Below, in pieces: positions 1-4,867 of a stretch of DNA of 7,862 nucleotides. The notes under the pieces were generated by a model that had not been told where the DNA came from, searched no databases, and saw only the letters and a list, made by a program, of their open reading frames with translations. The stretch's first letter is position 1. Every line of letters begins with the position of its first letter. The position numbers and the translations under genes are program-made. This DNA comes from Candidatus Omnitrophota bacterium (GTDB lineage Bacteria > Verrucomicrobiota > Verrucomicrobiia > Limisphaerales > UBA1319), in assembly GCA_023473405.1 (NCBI GenBank), contig JAMCZD010000305.1:1-7862 (forward strand), written 5' to 3'.

Positions 1-758
1 CGAGGGGGGGCCAAGTCATCGGCGTCATGCATGTGATCGATGGTAAACGGGAGGTGGCTGGGGGTGAAAAGGCCCAGCCAGGGACGGTCCAACGGCGCGG
101 AGTTCAATTCCGATAAAGTGGCGAAAACGGCATAGCCCTGCTCGCGGAATGCGGCGCACAAATCGCGTTTGTCCCGACGCGGATTCGGATAGAAAAACAT
201 TTGACCGCCGCCCAACAAGACCTCGATTTTGCCCGTCAAGTATTGCTGGGCAATGGACTCGGCGGCATCGCGGGTGCTCGAGGTGCTGGCAAAACCGGCC
301 GGAGTCGCATGAGTGATCTCGGTGGTCGTGACTAACCCGCGTTTCCAGCCTGCCTCGTGAAACAACCGATAGAGAGGAGTCAGGCTGCGCCCGTCGGGCA
401 AATGATTCAATGCCCCGTTCACCACGCGCGACCCGCTTCCCCAGCTCGAAGAAGCCGCCGCGGAATCGGTGACCAGCGAATTCAGGGAGCGCATGTTCAC
501 CATCGCGCAAACCGTTCCCGGCTGGTTGTATAACTCAAGCCAAGTCAGCCCGCGGCCCCGCAGGATTTGGGACAACTGATCGCCGCCGGACAGGATGCCC
601 GGGCTCATTCCATCGCTGACCAGGTGAATGATGTTGCGCGGGGTTTGTCCGGGCTTGATCTTGGGAGGTTCGAATGCCTTGACTGCGGGCGATAAACCGA
701 GTGAAGCGGCAGTAAGCCATCCCGACCGATTCAGAAAACGACGTCGCGAAATTGACAT
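1..758 (-). CDS. Alkaline phosphatase, Tat-exported (C-terminus beyond window)
   Basis: Metal-dependent phosphomonoesterase of the alkaline phosphatase superfamily, expected in the periplasm, where it would release phosphate from organic phosphomonoesters. Only the first 252 codons are present; the frame is still open at the left edge. Residues 4-10 (SRRRFLN) form a twin-arginine signal, followed by a hydrophobic stretch to about residue 28. NIIHLVSDGMS (42-52) carries the first metal-binding Asp (D49). VTDSAAAS (96-103) contains the nucleophile Ser99, phosphorylated during catalysis in this family. THATPAGFAS (149-158) matches the third metal-site loop of E. coli PhoA, with His150 in place of its Asp153 and Thr152 equal to Thr155. 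A later VLLGGG segment is also typical. An in-frame TAG four codons upstream makes ATG 758 the first possible Met; no Shine-Dalgarno is visible. C-terminal metal ligands cannot be checked. Family assignment is firm, substrate unknown. Confidence 0.93.
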   Translation of the reverse strand, partial: MSISRRRFLNRSGWLTAASLGLSPAVKAFEPPKIKPGQTPRNIIHLVSDGMSPGILSGGDQLSQILRGRGLTWLELYNQPGTVCAMVNMRSLNSLVTDSAAASSSWGSGSRVVNGALNHLPDGRSLTPLYRLFHEAGWKRGLVTTTEITHATPAGFASTSSTRDAAESIAQQYLTGKIEVLLGGGQMFFYPNPRRDKRDLCAAFREQGYAVFATLSELNSAPLDRPWLGLFTPSHLPFTIDHMHDADDLAPP

Positions 759-984
759 GATGAAATGCTACGGAACCAGAAAAGCGACCGCAAATGTTTA
801 ATTCGGCCAAGACCCTGTTAATGGCTGATGGCTGATAGCTAATAGCTGAACACGGACCTCTGACCGCCCTCCTCAGCCCTCAGTCCTCAGTCCTCAGTCC
901 TCAGCCTTCAGTCTTCTGTCTTCTGTCCTCTGTCTTCTGTCCTTCGTCCTCTGCCCTCCGACCTCTGCCCTCAGTCCTCAGTCC
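759..984. other. Gene-free intergenic stretch filled largely by heptanucleotide arrays
   Basis: No credible gene is seen here. The stretch lies between the 3' end of the DUF1573-cytochrome gene and the start of the alkaline phosphatase gene, both on the minus strand. It holds two heptamer arrays (822-849 and 859-984). The only ordinary-looking DNA is about 60 nt just upstream of the phosphatase start (759-821), which should hold its promoter and leader. I could not pick out a convincing -35/-10 pair there. Confidence 0.8.
822..849. repeat. Four-unit heptamer tandem repeat, TGGCTGA type
   Basis: On the plus strand the units are TGGCTGA, TGGCTGA, TAGCTAA and TAGCTGA, in unbroken 7-nt register. 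The array starts 64 nt upstream of the alkaline phosphatase start codon. It is a different sequence family from the neighbouring 859-984 array but has the same period. Copy number is small, but the two exact units plus two near copies make chance unlikely. Confidence 0.75.
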
Positions 985-987
985 TCA
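859..987 (-). repeat. 18-unit degenerate heptamer array continuous with a stop codon
   Basis: Read on the minus strand from the TGA stop of the DUF1573-cytochrome gene (987-985), the sequence continues as 16 consecutive 7-nt units fitting RGRCNGA with few exceptions (984 to 873). Five of these are exactly GGACTGA; the others are mainly GGACAGA, AGACAGA, GGGCAGA, GGGCTGA and AGGCTGA. One irregular unit (872-866) and GGTCAGA (865-859) follow. There is no insertion or deletion across the 126 nt. The stop TGA occupies the same place as the terminal TGA of a unit. The minus strand is purine-rich, the plus strand pyrimidine-rich. The pattern recalls the short tandemly repeated heptamers (STRR) of filamentous cyanobacteria, but the sequence differs. 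Confidence 0.92.
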
Positions 988-2064
988 AGACCCTGGGAGA
1001 GGGGGCAGGCCGGGGGGTGCGTTGGTGGCAGGCTGGAGTTGGGCTGGGGATGGGGATGGGACAGGGAGGAATTGCGGGGCCACGCCCGCCGGGGACGGCG
1101 AACGCGATGAGTTGCCCGGAGGCGCCATGGACGACTGAGTGGAGGAGGCGGTGGCGGGTTGAGGCGGGGCCATGAGGTAATCGATCACCGAATCGACCTG
1201 GGCCTGGCTCATCGGCCCGCCGTATTCCTGCGCGAACGCGGGCATCAAGGTCCCGGCCTTGCCGGTGTCGATCCAGTGTTTCCAATAACTGCGTGTGTTC
1301 GGGTGCGGCTTGGCACGCAAATCCGGCACCATGCTGGCGCGCCCGGGTGTGTCATGGCAGATAGCGCAATCGGCCACGTAAAGCTCGCGCCCCATTTTTC
1401 CGGCTCCAGGCTCGACGTGGCACTTGACACATGTGCCCTTGAACACGGCCTGTCGATCCGCCAGGGCAGCCATCAAGTTGCGCCCGCGCGTATCGAGCGC
1501 GACATTCGATACCGGCTGCTCGGGAAGAACAATCGTAAGTCTTAGCAACTTCAACCCGACGGAGGTGTCGGCGCTGATGAATTTATGGAGCTTCCCGAAT
1601 TTACCGCGCAAATCCACGTTGACTTGAATCTGGCCGCCGGCGCCGGGAGCAAGCCGCCATGGTTGGCTGGGCATTTTAGCCACCGTGCAGCCGCACGAAG
1701 GCAGCAATCCTCGAATGACCACCTCGGTCGGGGAGATGTTCGTCACGCTGAACGTAAGGATCGCATTGGTTTCCCCTTTCTTGGCCTTGTATTCTTTGAC
1801 CATCGAGTCCCAGGCTAAGGCCTCGTGAACGGCGGGGGCGGTGGAGGTCCGAACGATGTTGGAAGGGACGGGTGAGGCGGCGAGGGACACCGGCAGAGGT
1901 GTCAGCAGAGGCACGGGCAGGGCCTTTGTGGCGGTTGATGCTTGATCCGGAGCCGCCGGCCCCGCGGAGAGATTGGTCGGAACCAATTCTTGTGCTATCG
2001 CTTGAGACGAGATGAGTCCGCAGACGCAAATGGCCGCCAGGCCGAGTTGAACTATCGATTTCAT
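985..2064 (-). CDS. Secreted DUF1573 domain fused to c-type cytochrome with two CXXCH motifs
   Basis: A 359-residue exported protein. Residues 1-24 are a Sec signal peptide ending AIA. About 25-78 is a Pro/Ala-rich linker. Residues about 80-182 form a DUF1573 Ig-like domain, with the typical FSVTNISPTEVVI strand and the hallmark CGC (124-126). Residues 205-300 are a cytochrome c region with heme-binding CVKCH (212-216) and CAICH (233-237), and LMPAF with Met274 as likely axial ligand. Residues 301-359 are a low-complexity Pro/Ser/Gln tail. DUF1573 itself has no known activity; the hemes imply periplasmic electron transfer, partner unknown. ATG 2064 lies 4 nt after the cysS stop, so co-transcription and perhaps translational coupling are likely; no Shine-Dalgarno is seen. 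The TGA stop falls inside a heptamer array. Domain calls are secure; the role is inference. Confidence 0.93.
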   Translation of the reverse strand: MKSIVQLGLAAICVCGLISSQAIAQELVPTNLSAGPAAPDQASTATKALPVPLLTPLPVSLAASPVPSNIVRTSTAPAVHEALAWDSMVKEYKAKKGETNAILTFSVTNISPTEVVIRGLLPSCGCTVAKMPSQPWRLAPGAGGQIQVNVDLRGKFGKLHKFISADTSVGLKLLRLTIVLPEQPVSNVALDTRGRNLMAALADRQAVFKGTCVKCHVEPGAGKMGRELYVADCAICHDTPGRASMVPDLRAKPHPNTRSYWKHWIDTGKAGTLMPAFAQEYGGPMSQAQVDSVIDYLMAPPQPATASSTQSSMAPPGNSSRSPSPAGVAPQFLPVPSPSPAQLQPATNAPPGLPPLPGS

Positions 2065-2073
2065 ATTGTCAAC
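2062..2073 (-). promoter_or_regulatory. Start context GTTGACAATATG shared with cysS
   Basis: The 12 nt ending in the DUF1573-cytochrome ATG read GTTGACAATATG. The cysS start has GTTGTCAATATG, an 11 of 12 match. Both lack a Shine-Dalgarno, so this A/U-rich context may be the initiation signal. With only two examples in the window it may be coincidence. Confidence 0.3.
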
Positions 2074-3493
2074 CAGTGATGGCTTGCTTCAGCCGTGGAC
2101 CTTTCGGGGTGTCTTCAATCAGCCAGCCGCGGGCCTTGAGTTCATCGCGTATGGCGTCGGCGCGGGCGAAATCGCGCGCCCGGCGAGCGGCCAGGCGCTC
2201 ATCGAGGAGGGCCTGCAACTCCTCCGGCACCTCTCCCGGGTAAACCGCGCCCACAGCGAGCACCCTATCCAACTGTTGCCATGCCGCCAGGGCCGTGGCG
2301 GCCCCGGAAGACTTCATGGTTTGTTGGGCCAGCCGTCGATTCATTTCGCGGACCCAATCGAAGACCGCGCCCCAGGTCGCCGACAGGTTCAAATCGTCAT
2401 CCAAGGCCTTGGTGAATGCCTCGAGCAGGGCCGGGTCTGGTGCGGCGGGGGTGTTGCCCGCCAGCTCGCGCAATTTGGCCAGGCATTCATCCAGCCGTCC
2501 CAGGGCAGTCCGTGCGCCCTGCAAGCCTTCGAGGGTGAAGTTGAACGATTCCCGGTAATGTGCGCAGAGCAGGAGATAACGGATTTCGCGTCCGGTGAAG
2601 CCTTTGGCCAGGAGATCGCGCAGGGTAAAGTAATTGCCCAATGACTTGCTCATCTTGCGGCCTTCGACCAACAGGTGAGCCACATGCAGCCAGTATTTTA
2701 CAAAACGCCGGCCGTGGGTTTGGACTTTCGCGCCCTCGCTCTGGGCAATCTCGTCCTCGTGGTGGGGGAACGCCAAGTCCTCACCGCCCAGGTGCAAATC
2801 AAAGCTGGGGCCGAGCAGTTGCATGCTCATGGCGCTGCACTCGATGTGCCAGCCGGGGCGGCCTTCACCCCATGGGCTGGCCCAGGCGATGGCGCCGTCT
2901 TCGGGCGTTCGCGCCTTCCAGAGGGCGAAATCGGCGAGGGTTTCCTTGACGTATTCATCGCTCCGGACGCGCTCGCCGGGCCGCATATTTTCAAAATCCA
3001 GGTGGACCAATTGGCCATATTGGGCGCCTGCGTTCCGGTATTTCTCGATGCTGAAATAGACCGAGCCGTCCGGGGCGGAATAGGCTAAGCCGCGATCGAC
3101 CAGTTTCTCGATCAGGGTGATCATGCTCGGGATGTGGTCGGTGGCGTGGGGCATTTGGTGGGGCAAGAGACAGCCGAGGGCCCGCATGTCTTCGAGAAAG
3201 GCGGTTTCGTAACGGGCAGTGTATTCACGCAACGGCACCCCGGCGGCGCGCACGCGGGCGATGATCTTGTCGTCGACATCAGTGATGTTCATGACATGCG
3301 TGACCGAGTAGCCTTTGAATTCGAGATAACGCCGCACCAGGTCCGCAAAAACAAAGGTCCGGAAATTGCCGATGTGGGCCAGGTCATACACGGTCGGCCC
3401 GCAGCAATACATGCCTGTTTTTTTGCCTGTCGGATCGAGCGGGGCGTACTCCTGGACCGCTCGCGAAAGGCTGTTAAAGAATCTCAATCCCAT
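2069..3493 (-). CDS. cysS: Cysteinyl-tRNA synthetase
   Basis: Cytoplasmic class I aminoacyl-tRNA synthetase that charges tRNA-Cys with cysteine using ATP. The 474 residues compare with 461 in E. coli, so it is full length. The HIGH signature appears as HIGN (40-43) and KMSKS is intact (280-284, followed by LGN). The four expected zinc ligands that read cysteine are all present: Cys31, Cys219 (WHIECSAMS), His244 and Glu248 (FPHHEDEIAQSEG). NITDVDDKI (69-77) and GGEDLAFPHHE (236-246) are family hallmarks. A DALR-type helical domain follows from about 330, with a basic C-terminal tail. The start at ATG 3493 gives the usual short N-terminus before FFNSLSR. No Shine-Dalgarno is visible; the leader reads GTTGTCAATATG, nearly identical to that of the next gene. 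It is divergent from the rhomboid gene and first in a likely two-gene unit. Confidence 0.98.
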   Translation of the reverse strand: MGLRFFNSLSRAVQEYAPLDPTGKKTGMYCCGPTVYDLAHIGNFRTFVFADLVRRYLEFKGYSVTHVMNITDVDDKIIARVRAAGVPLREYTARYETAFLEDMRALGCLLPHQMPHATDHIPSMITLIEKLVDRGLAYSAPDGSVYFSIEKYRNAGAQYGQLVHLDFENMRPGERVRSDEYVKETLADFALWKARTPEDGAIAWASPWGEGRPGWHIECSAMSMQLLGPSFDLHLGGEDLAFPHHEDEIAQSEGAKVQTHGRRFVKYWLHVAHLLVEGRKMSKSLGNYFTLRDLLAKGFTGREIRYLLLCAHYRESFNFTLEGLQGARTALGRLDECLAKLRELAGNTPAAPDPALLEAFTKALDDDLNLSATWGAVFDWVREMNRRLAQQTMKSSGAATALAAWQQLDRVLAVGAVYPGEVPEELQALLDERLAARRARDFARADAIRDELKARGWLIEDTPKGPRLKQAITG

Positions 3494-3502
3494 ATTGACA
3501 AC
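3491..3502 (-). promoter_or_regulatory. Start context GTTGTCAATATG of cysS
   Basis: The 12 nt ending in the cysS ATG match the start context of the downstream DUF1573-cytochrome gene at 11 of 12 positions. No purine-rich Shine-Dalgarno is present in the 20 nt upstream. Confidence 0.3.
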
Positions 3503-3742
3503 GACGAGCCACCTTAGTCAGTTCCGGTCAAAAGAAAAGGCCAAAAGCTTGCTCCCCAGACCGTGGGAAAAAGCGCGGGGGGAGTATGGTGGTTGCCAAA
3601 GGGGTGAGCTATGACTTATTTTAGTTTCTTAACGGTTTGCCCGGCAGGGCCGCCGGCACCCCGCCTCAACCTGGGCGTTCATGAGAAAGGGAAAAGTCAT
3701 GCGGCGGAAGTGGTGCGGGCGCCGGCGGGCCCATGGAGAATT
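3494..3742. promoter_or_regulatory. Divergent intergenic region between cysS and the rhomboid gene
   Basis: About 250 nt between two divergently transcribed starts, so promoters for both should lie here. I found no convincing -35/-10 pair on either strand. The open frame of the rhomboid gene extends upstream to ATG 3611, which is preceded by a fair Shine-Dalgarno-like GGGGTGAG. Residues from that extension (44 aa, rich in Pro, Gly and Ala) match nothing I know, so the region is left as non-coding. A 27-codon basic ORF (3681-3764) that overlaps the rhomboid start is possible but unsupported. Confidence 0.45.
3735..3740 (+). promoter_or_regulatory. Ribosome binding site deciding the rhomboid start
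   Basis: GGAGAA ends two bases before ATG 3743 (the GGAG core is 4 nt away). The spacing is short but usable, and it sits exactly in front of the Met at which similarity to the GlpG N-terminal domain begins. This is the main DNA argument for 3743 over 3611. Confidence 0.45.
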
Positions 3743-4657
3743 ATGCGGATTATTGGTCAGCTAAATACTGAGGCCGGCGCTCAAAGCTTCGGCGATTTCC
3801 TCTACGTGCAAGGAATCAAGAACGAGATCGAAGCCAGGGCGGATGGCAACTGGGTGGTTTGGGTCTATGCCGAGGACGAACTCGAGCGGGCGAAAGATCT
3901 TCTGGCGCGTTACCAGAAGAACCCGGCTGACCCGGAGGTGGCGAACGCGGCGGATAAAGCGAACCAATTAAGAGTGGATGAAGAAAAGGATGAAGTCGCC
4001 GCTCGAAAAAGGTACCACGACCGGGCGCGGCTTTTGCCTTGGCTAACCCATTACGGCGGGGGCTGGCTCACGGTCACGCTGATCGTGATCAGCGTCGTCG
4101 TGACGTTGCTTTATGCTTGGGGCAGGAACCCGGGACTGGTTCTGGGATTTTTTATCACGAAAAGCGCGGTGGGTGGCAGCCTTTGGGATCGGCTGGCCGG
4201 ATTGACCGAGATTTGGCACGGGCAGGTTTGGCGGCTGATCACGCCGATCTTCATTCACTTTGGCGTGCTCCATCTCCTGTTTGACATGTGGTGGCTCTAT
4301 GACTTGGGCAGCATGATCGAGTACCGCCTCGGCCACTGGTACCTGGCCTTGATCGTTTTGGTCGTCGCGGTATGTTCCAACCTCGGCCAATACCTCGCCA
4401 CCGGCCCCGCTTTCGGGGGCATGTCCGGCGTGGTTTACGGCCTGCTCGGGTACATTTGGATTCGCGGCAAAATCGATCCTCTATCGGGATTGTTCCTGCA
4501 CCCGCAAACGGTAATGGTGATGATCGTCTGGTTCTTCCTCTGCCTCTTCGGAATCATCGGTTCGGTAGCCAACGTTGCTCATGCCGTCGGCTTGGTCATG
4601 GGAATGGCCTGGGGCTTCCTTGCCGGCGGCGGCCTGAGGCAATTCGGGCGCCTTTGA
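3743..4657 (+). CDS. Rhomboid intramembrane serine protease, GlpG-like
   Basis: Inner-membrane protease that would cut transmembrane substrates; substrate unknown. From ATG 3743 it has 304 residues. Residues 1-60 (MRIIGQLNTEAGAQSF onward) resemble the soluble cytoplasmic domain of E. coli GlpG. A charged linker (about 65-97) precedes about six membrane helices, the first at about 108-125. WRLITPIFIHFGVLH (163-177) holds the conserved His172 and His177, equal to GlpG His145 and His150. GGMSGVVYG (225-233) gives the nucleophile Ser228; NVAHAVGLVMG (277-287) gives the catalytic His280. The catalytic dyad is therefore intact. The residue equal to GlpG Asn154, part of the oxyanion hole, is Asp181 here (codon GAC at 4283-4285). 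A longer start at 3611 would add 44 residues of no recognised similarity. The gene converges on the glycosidase gene and ends in a repeat array. Confidence 0.93.
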   Translation: MRIIGQLNTEAGAQSFGDFLYVQGIKNEIEARADGNWVVWVYAEDELERAKDLLARYQKNPADPEVANAADKANQLRVDEEKDEVAARKRYHDRARLLPWLTHYGGGWLTVTLIVISVVVTLLYAWGRNPGLVLGFFITKSAVGGSLWDRLAGLTEIWHGQVWRLITPIFIHFGVLHLLFDMWWLYDLGSMIEYRLGHWYLALIVLVVAVCSNLGQYLATGPAFGGMSGVVYGLLGYIWIRGKIDPLSGLFLHPQTVMVMIVWFFLCLFGIIGSVANVAHAVGLVMGMAWGFLAGGGLRQFGRL

Positions 4658-4714
4658 TGAGCGTGGGGAGCGTCGCGGGCGTGGAGCGTAGGGAGCGTGG
4701 GGAGCGTGGGAGCG
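4658..4714 (+). repeat. G-rich tandem array (TG-purines-AGCG), rhomboid side
   Basis: Directly after the rhomboid TGA come units TGAGCG, TGGGGAGCG, TCGCGGGCG, TGGAGCG, TAGGGAGCG, TGGGGAGCG and TGGGAGCG. Each ends in GCG; the number of purines between varies, so the period is 6-9 nt. The same family recurs inverted at 4805-4867. Confidence 0.85.
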
Positions 4715-4720
4715 CTGCTC

Positions 4721-4740
4721 GTGTTCGTCCATGTTCGTCC
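4721..4740 (+). repeat. Two-copy 10-nt repeat RTGTTCGTCC
   Basis: GTGTTCGTCC is followed directly by ATGTTCGTCC, and then by GTGT, the start of a third unit. It sits in the middle of the convergent repeat region between the two arms of the inverted array. Confidence 0.6.
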
Positions 4741-4757
4741 GTGTGGCTGGCAGAGCG

Positions 4758-4785
4758 TGACCTTGGACGTTGGAAGTTCGATGTT
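4758..4785 (+). repeat. Four-unit degenerate heptamer, GGACGTT type
   Basis: Consecutive 7-nt units TGACCTT, GGACGTT, GGAAGTT and CGATGTT share the terminal TT and a purine-rich start. It is a third heptamer sequence type in the window. Divergence between units is substantial, so confidence is moderate. Confidence 0.55.
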
Positions 4786-4804
4786 GAAGGAGTGGAGGGG
4801 TTTT

Positions 4805-4867
4805 CCGCTCTCGCTCTCACGCCCTTCACGCTTCACGTCTTCACGCTCCACGCTCCCTCCGCTCTCA
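4805..4867 (-). repeat. G-rich tandem array (TG-purines-GCG), glycosidase side, includes the stop codon
   Basis: Read on the minus strand, units are TGAGAGCG (its TGA is the glycosidase stop, 4867-4865), GAGGGAGCG, TGGAGCG, TGAAGACG, TGAAGCG, TGAAGGGCG, TGAGAGCG and AGAGCGG. On the plus strand this appears as repeated CTTCACG. The consensus is that of the 4658-4714 array in opposite orientation. Perfect inverted matches include GCGTGGAGCGT at 4679-4689 with 4843-4853, and GGGAGCGTGG at 4691-4700 with 4848-4857. Confidence 0.85.

Larger units (their letters stand above)
4658..4867. terminator. Possible bidirectional hairpin between convergent genes
   Basis: The two G-rich arrays face each other, so RNA from either strand reads a G-rich arm, about 90 nt of spacer, then a C-rich arm. 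The arms share 10-11 nt perfect complements that can pair in several registers. This could form a long imperfect hairpin ending transcription of both genes. There is no classic compact stem plus U-tract, so intrinsic termination is not shown; the role is inference. Confidence 0.35.

Noticed and set aside
822..985. Insertion sequence or phage attachment remnant
   Set aside because: No transposase or integrase fragment, no terminal inverted repeats and no target duplication are seen; the region is explained by short tandem repeats.
858..987. CRISPR array
   Set aside because: The units are 7 nt and contiguous, with no 20-40 nt repeats separated by unique spacers, and there are no cas genes.
2066..2644. 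192-codon plus-strand ORF opposite cysS
   Set aside because: Lies entirely antisense to the conserved cysS frame and has no recognisable domain.
3611..3742. 44-residue N-terminal extension of the rhomboid from ATG 3611
   Set aside because: Similarity to the GlpG cytoplasmic domain begins exactly at the Met at 3743, which has its own GGAGAA. The extension is Pro/Gly/Ala-rich with no recognised motif. It remains possible because GGGGTGAG precedes ATG 3611.
3681..3764. 27-codon basic ORF overlapping the rhomboid start
   Set aside because: AAAGGG lies inside rather than before it, no similarity is recognised, and chance ORFs of this size are common.
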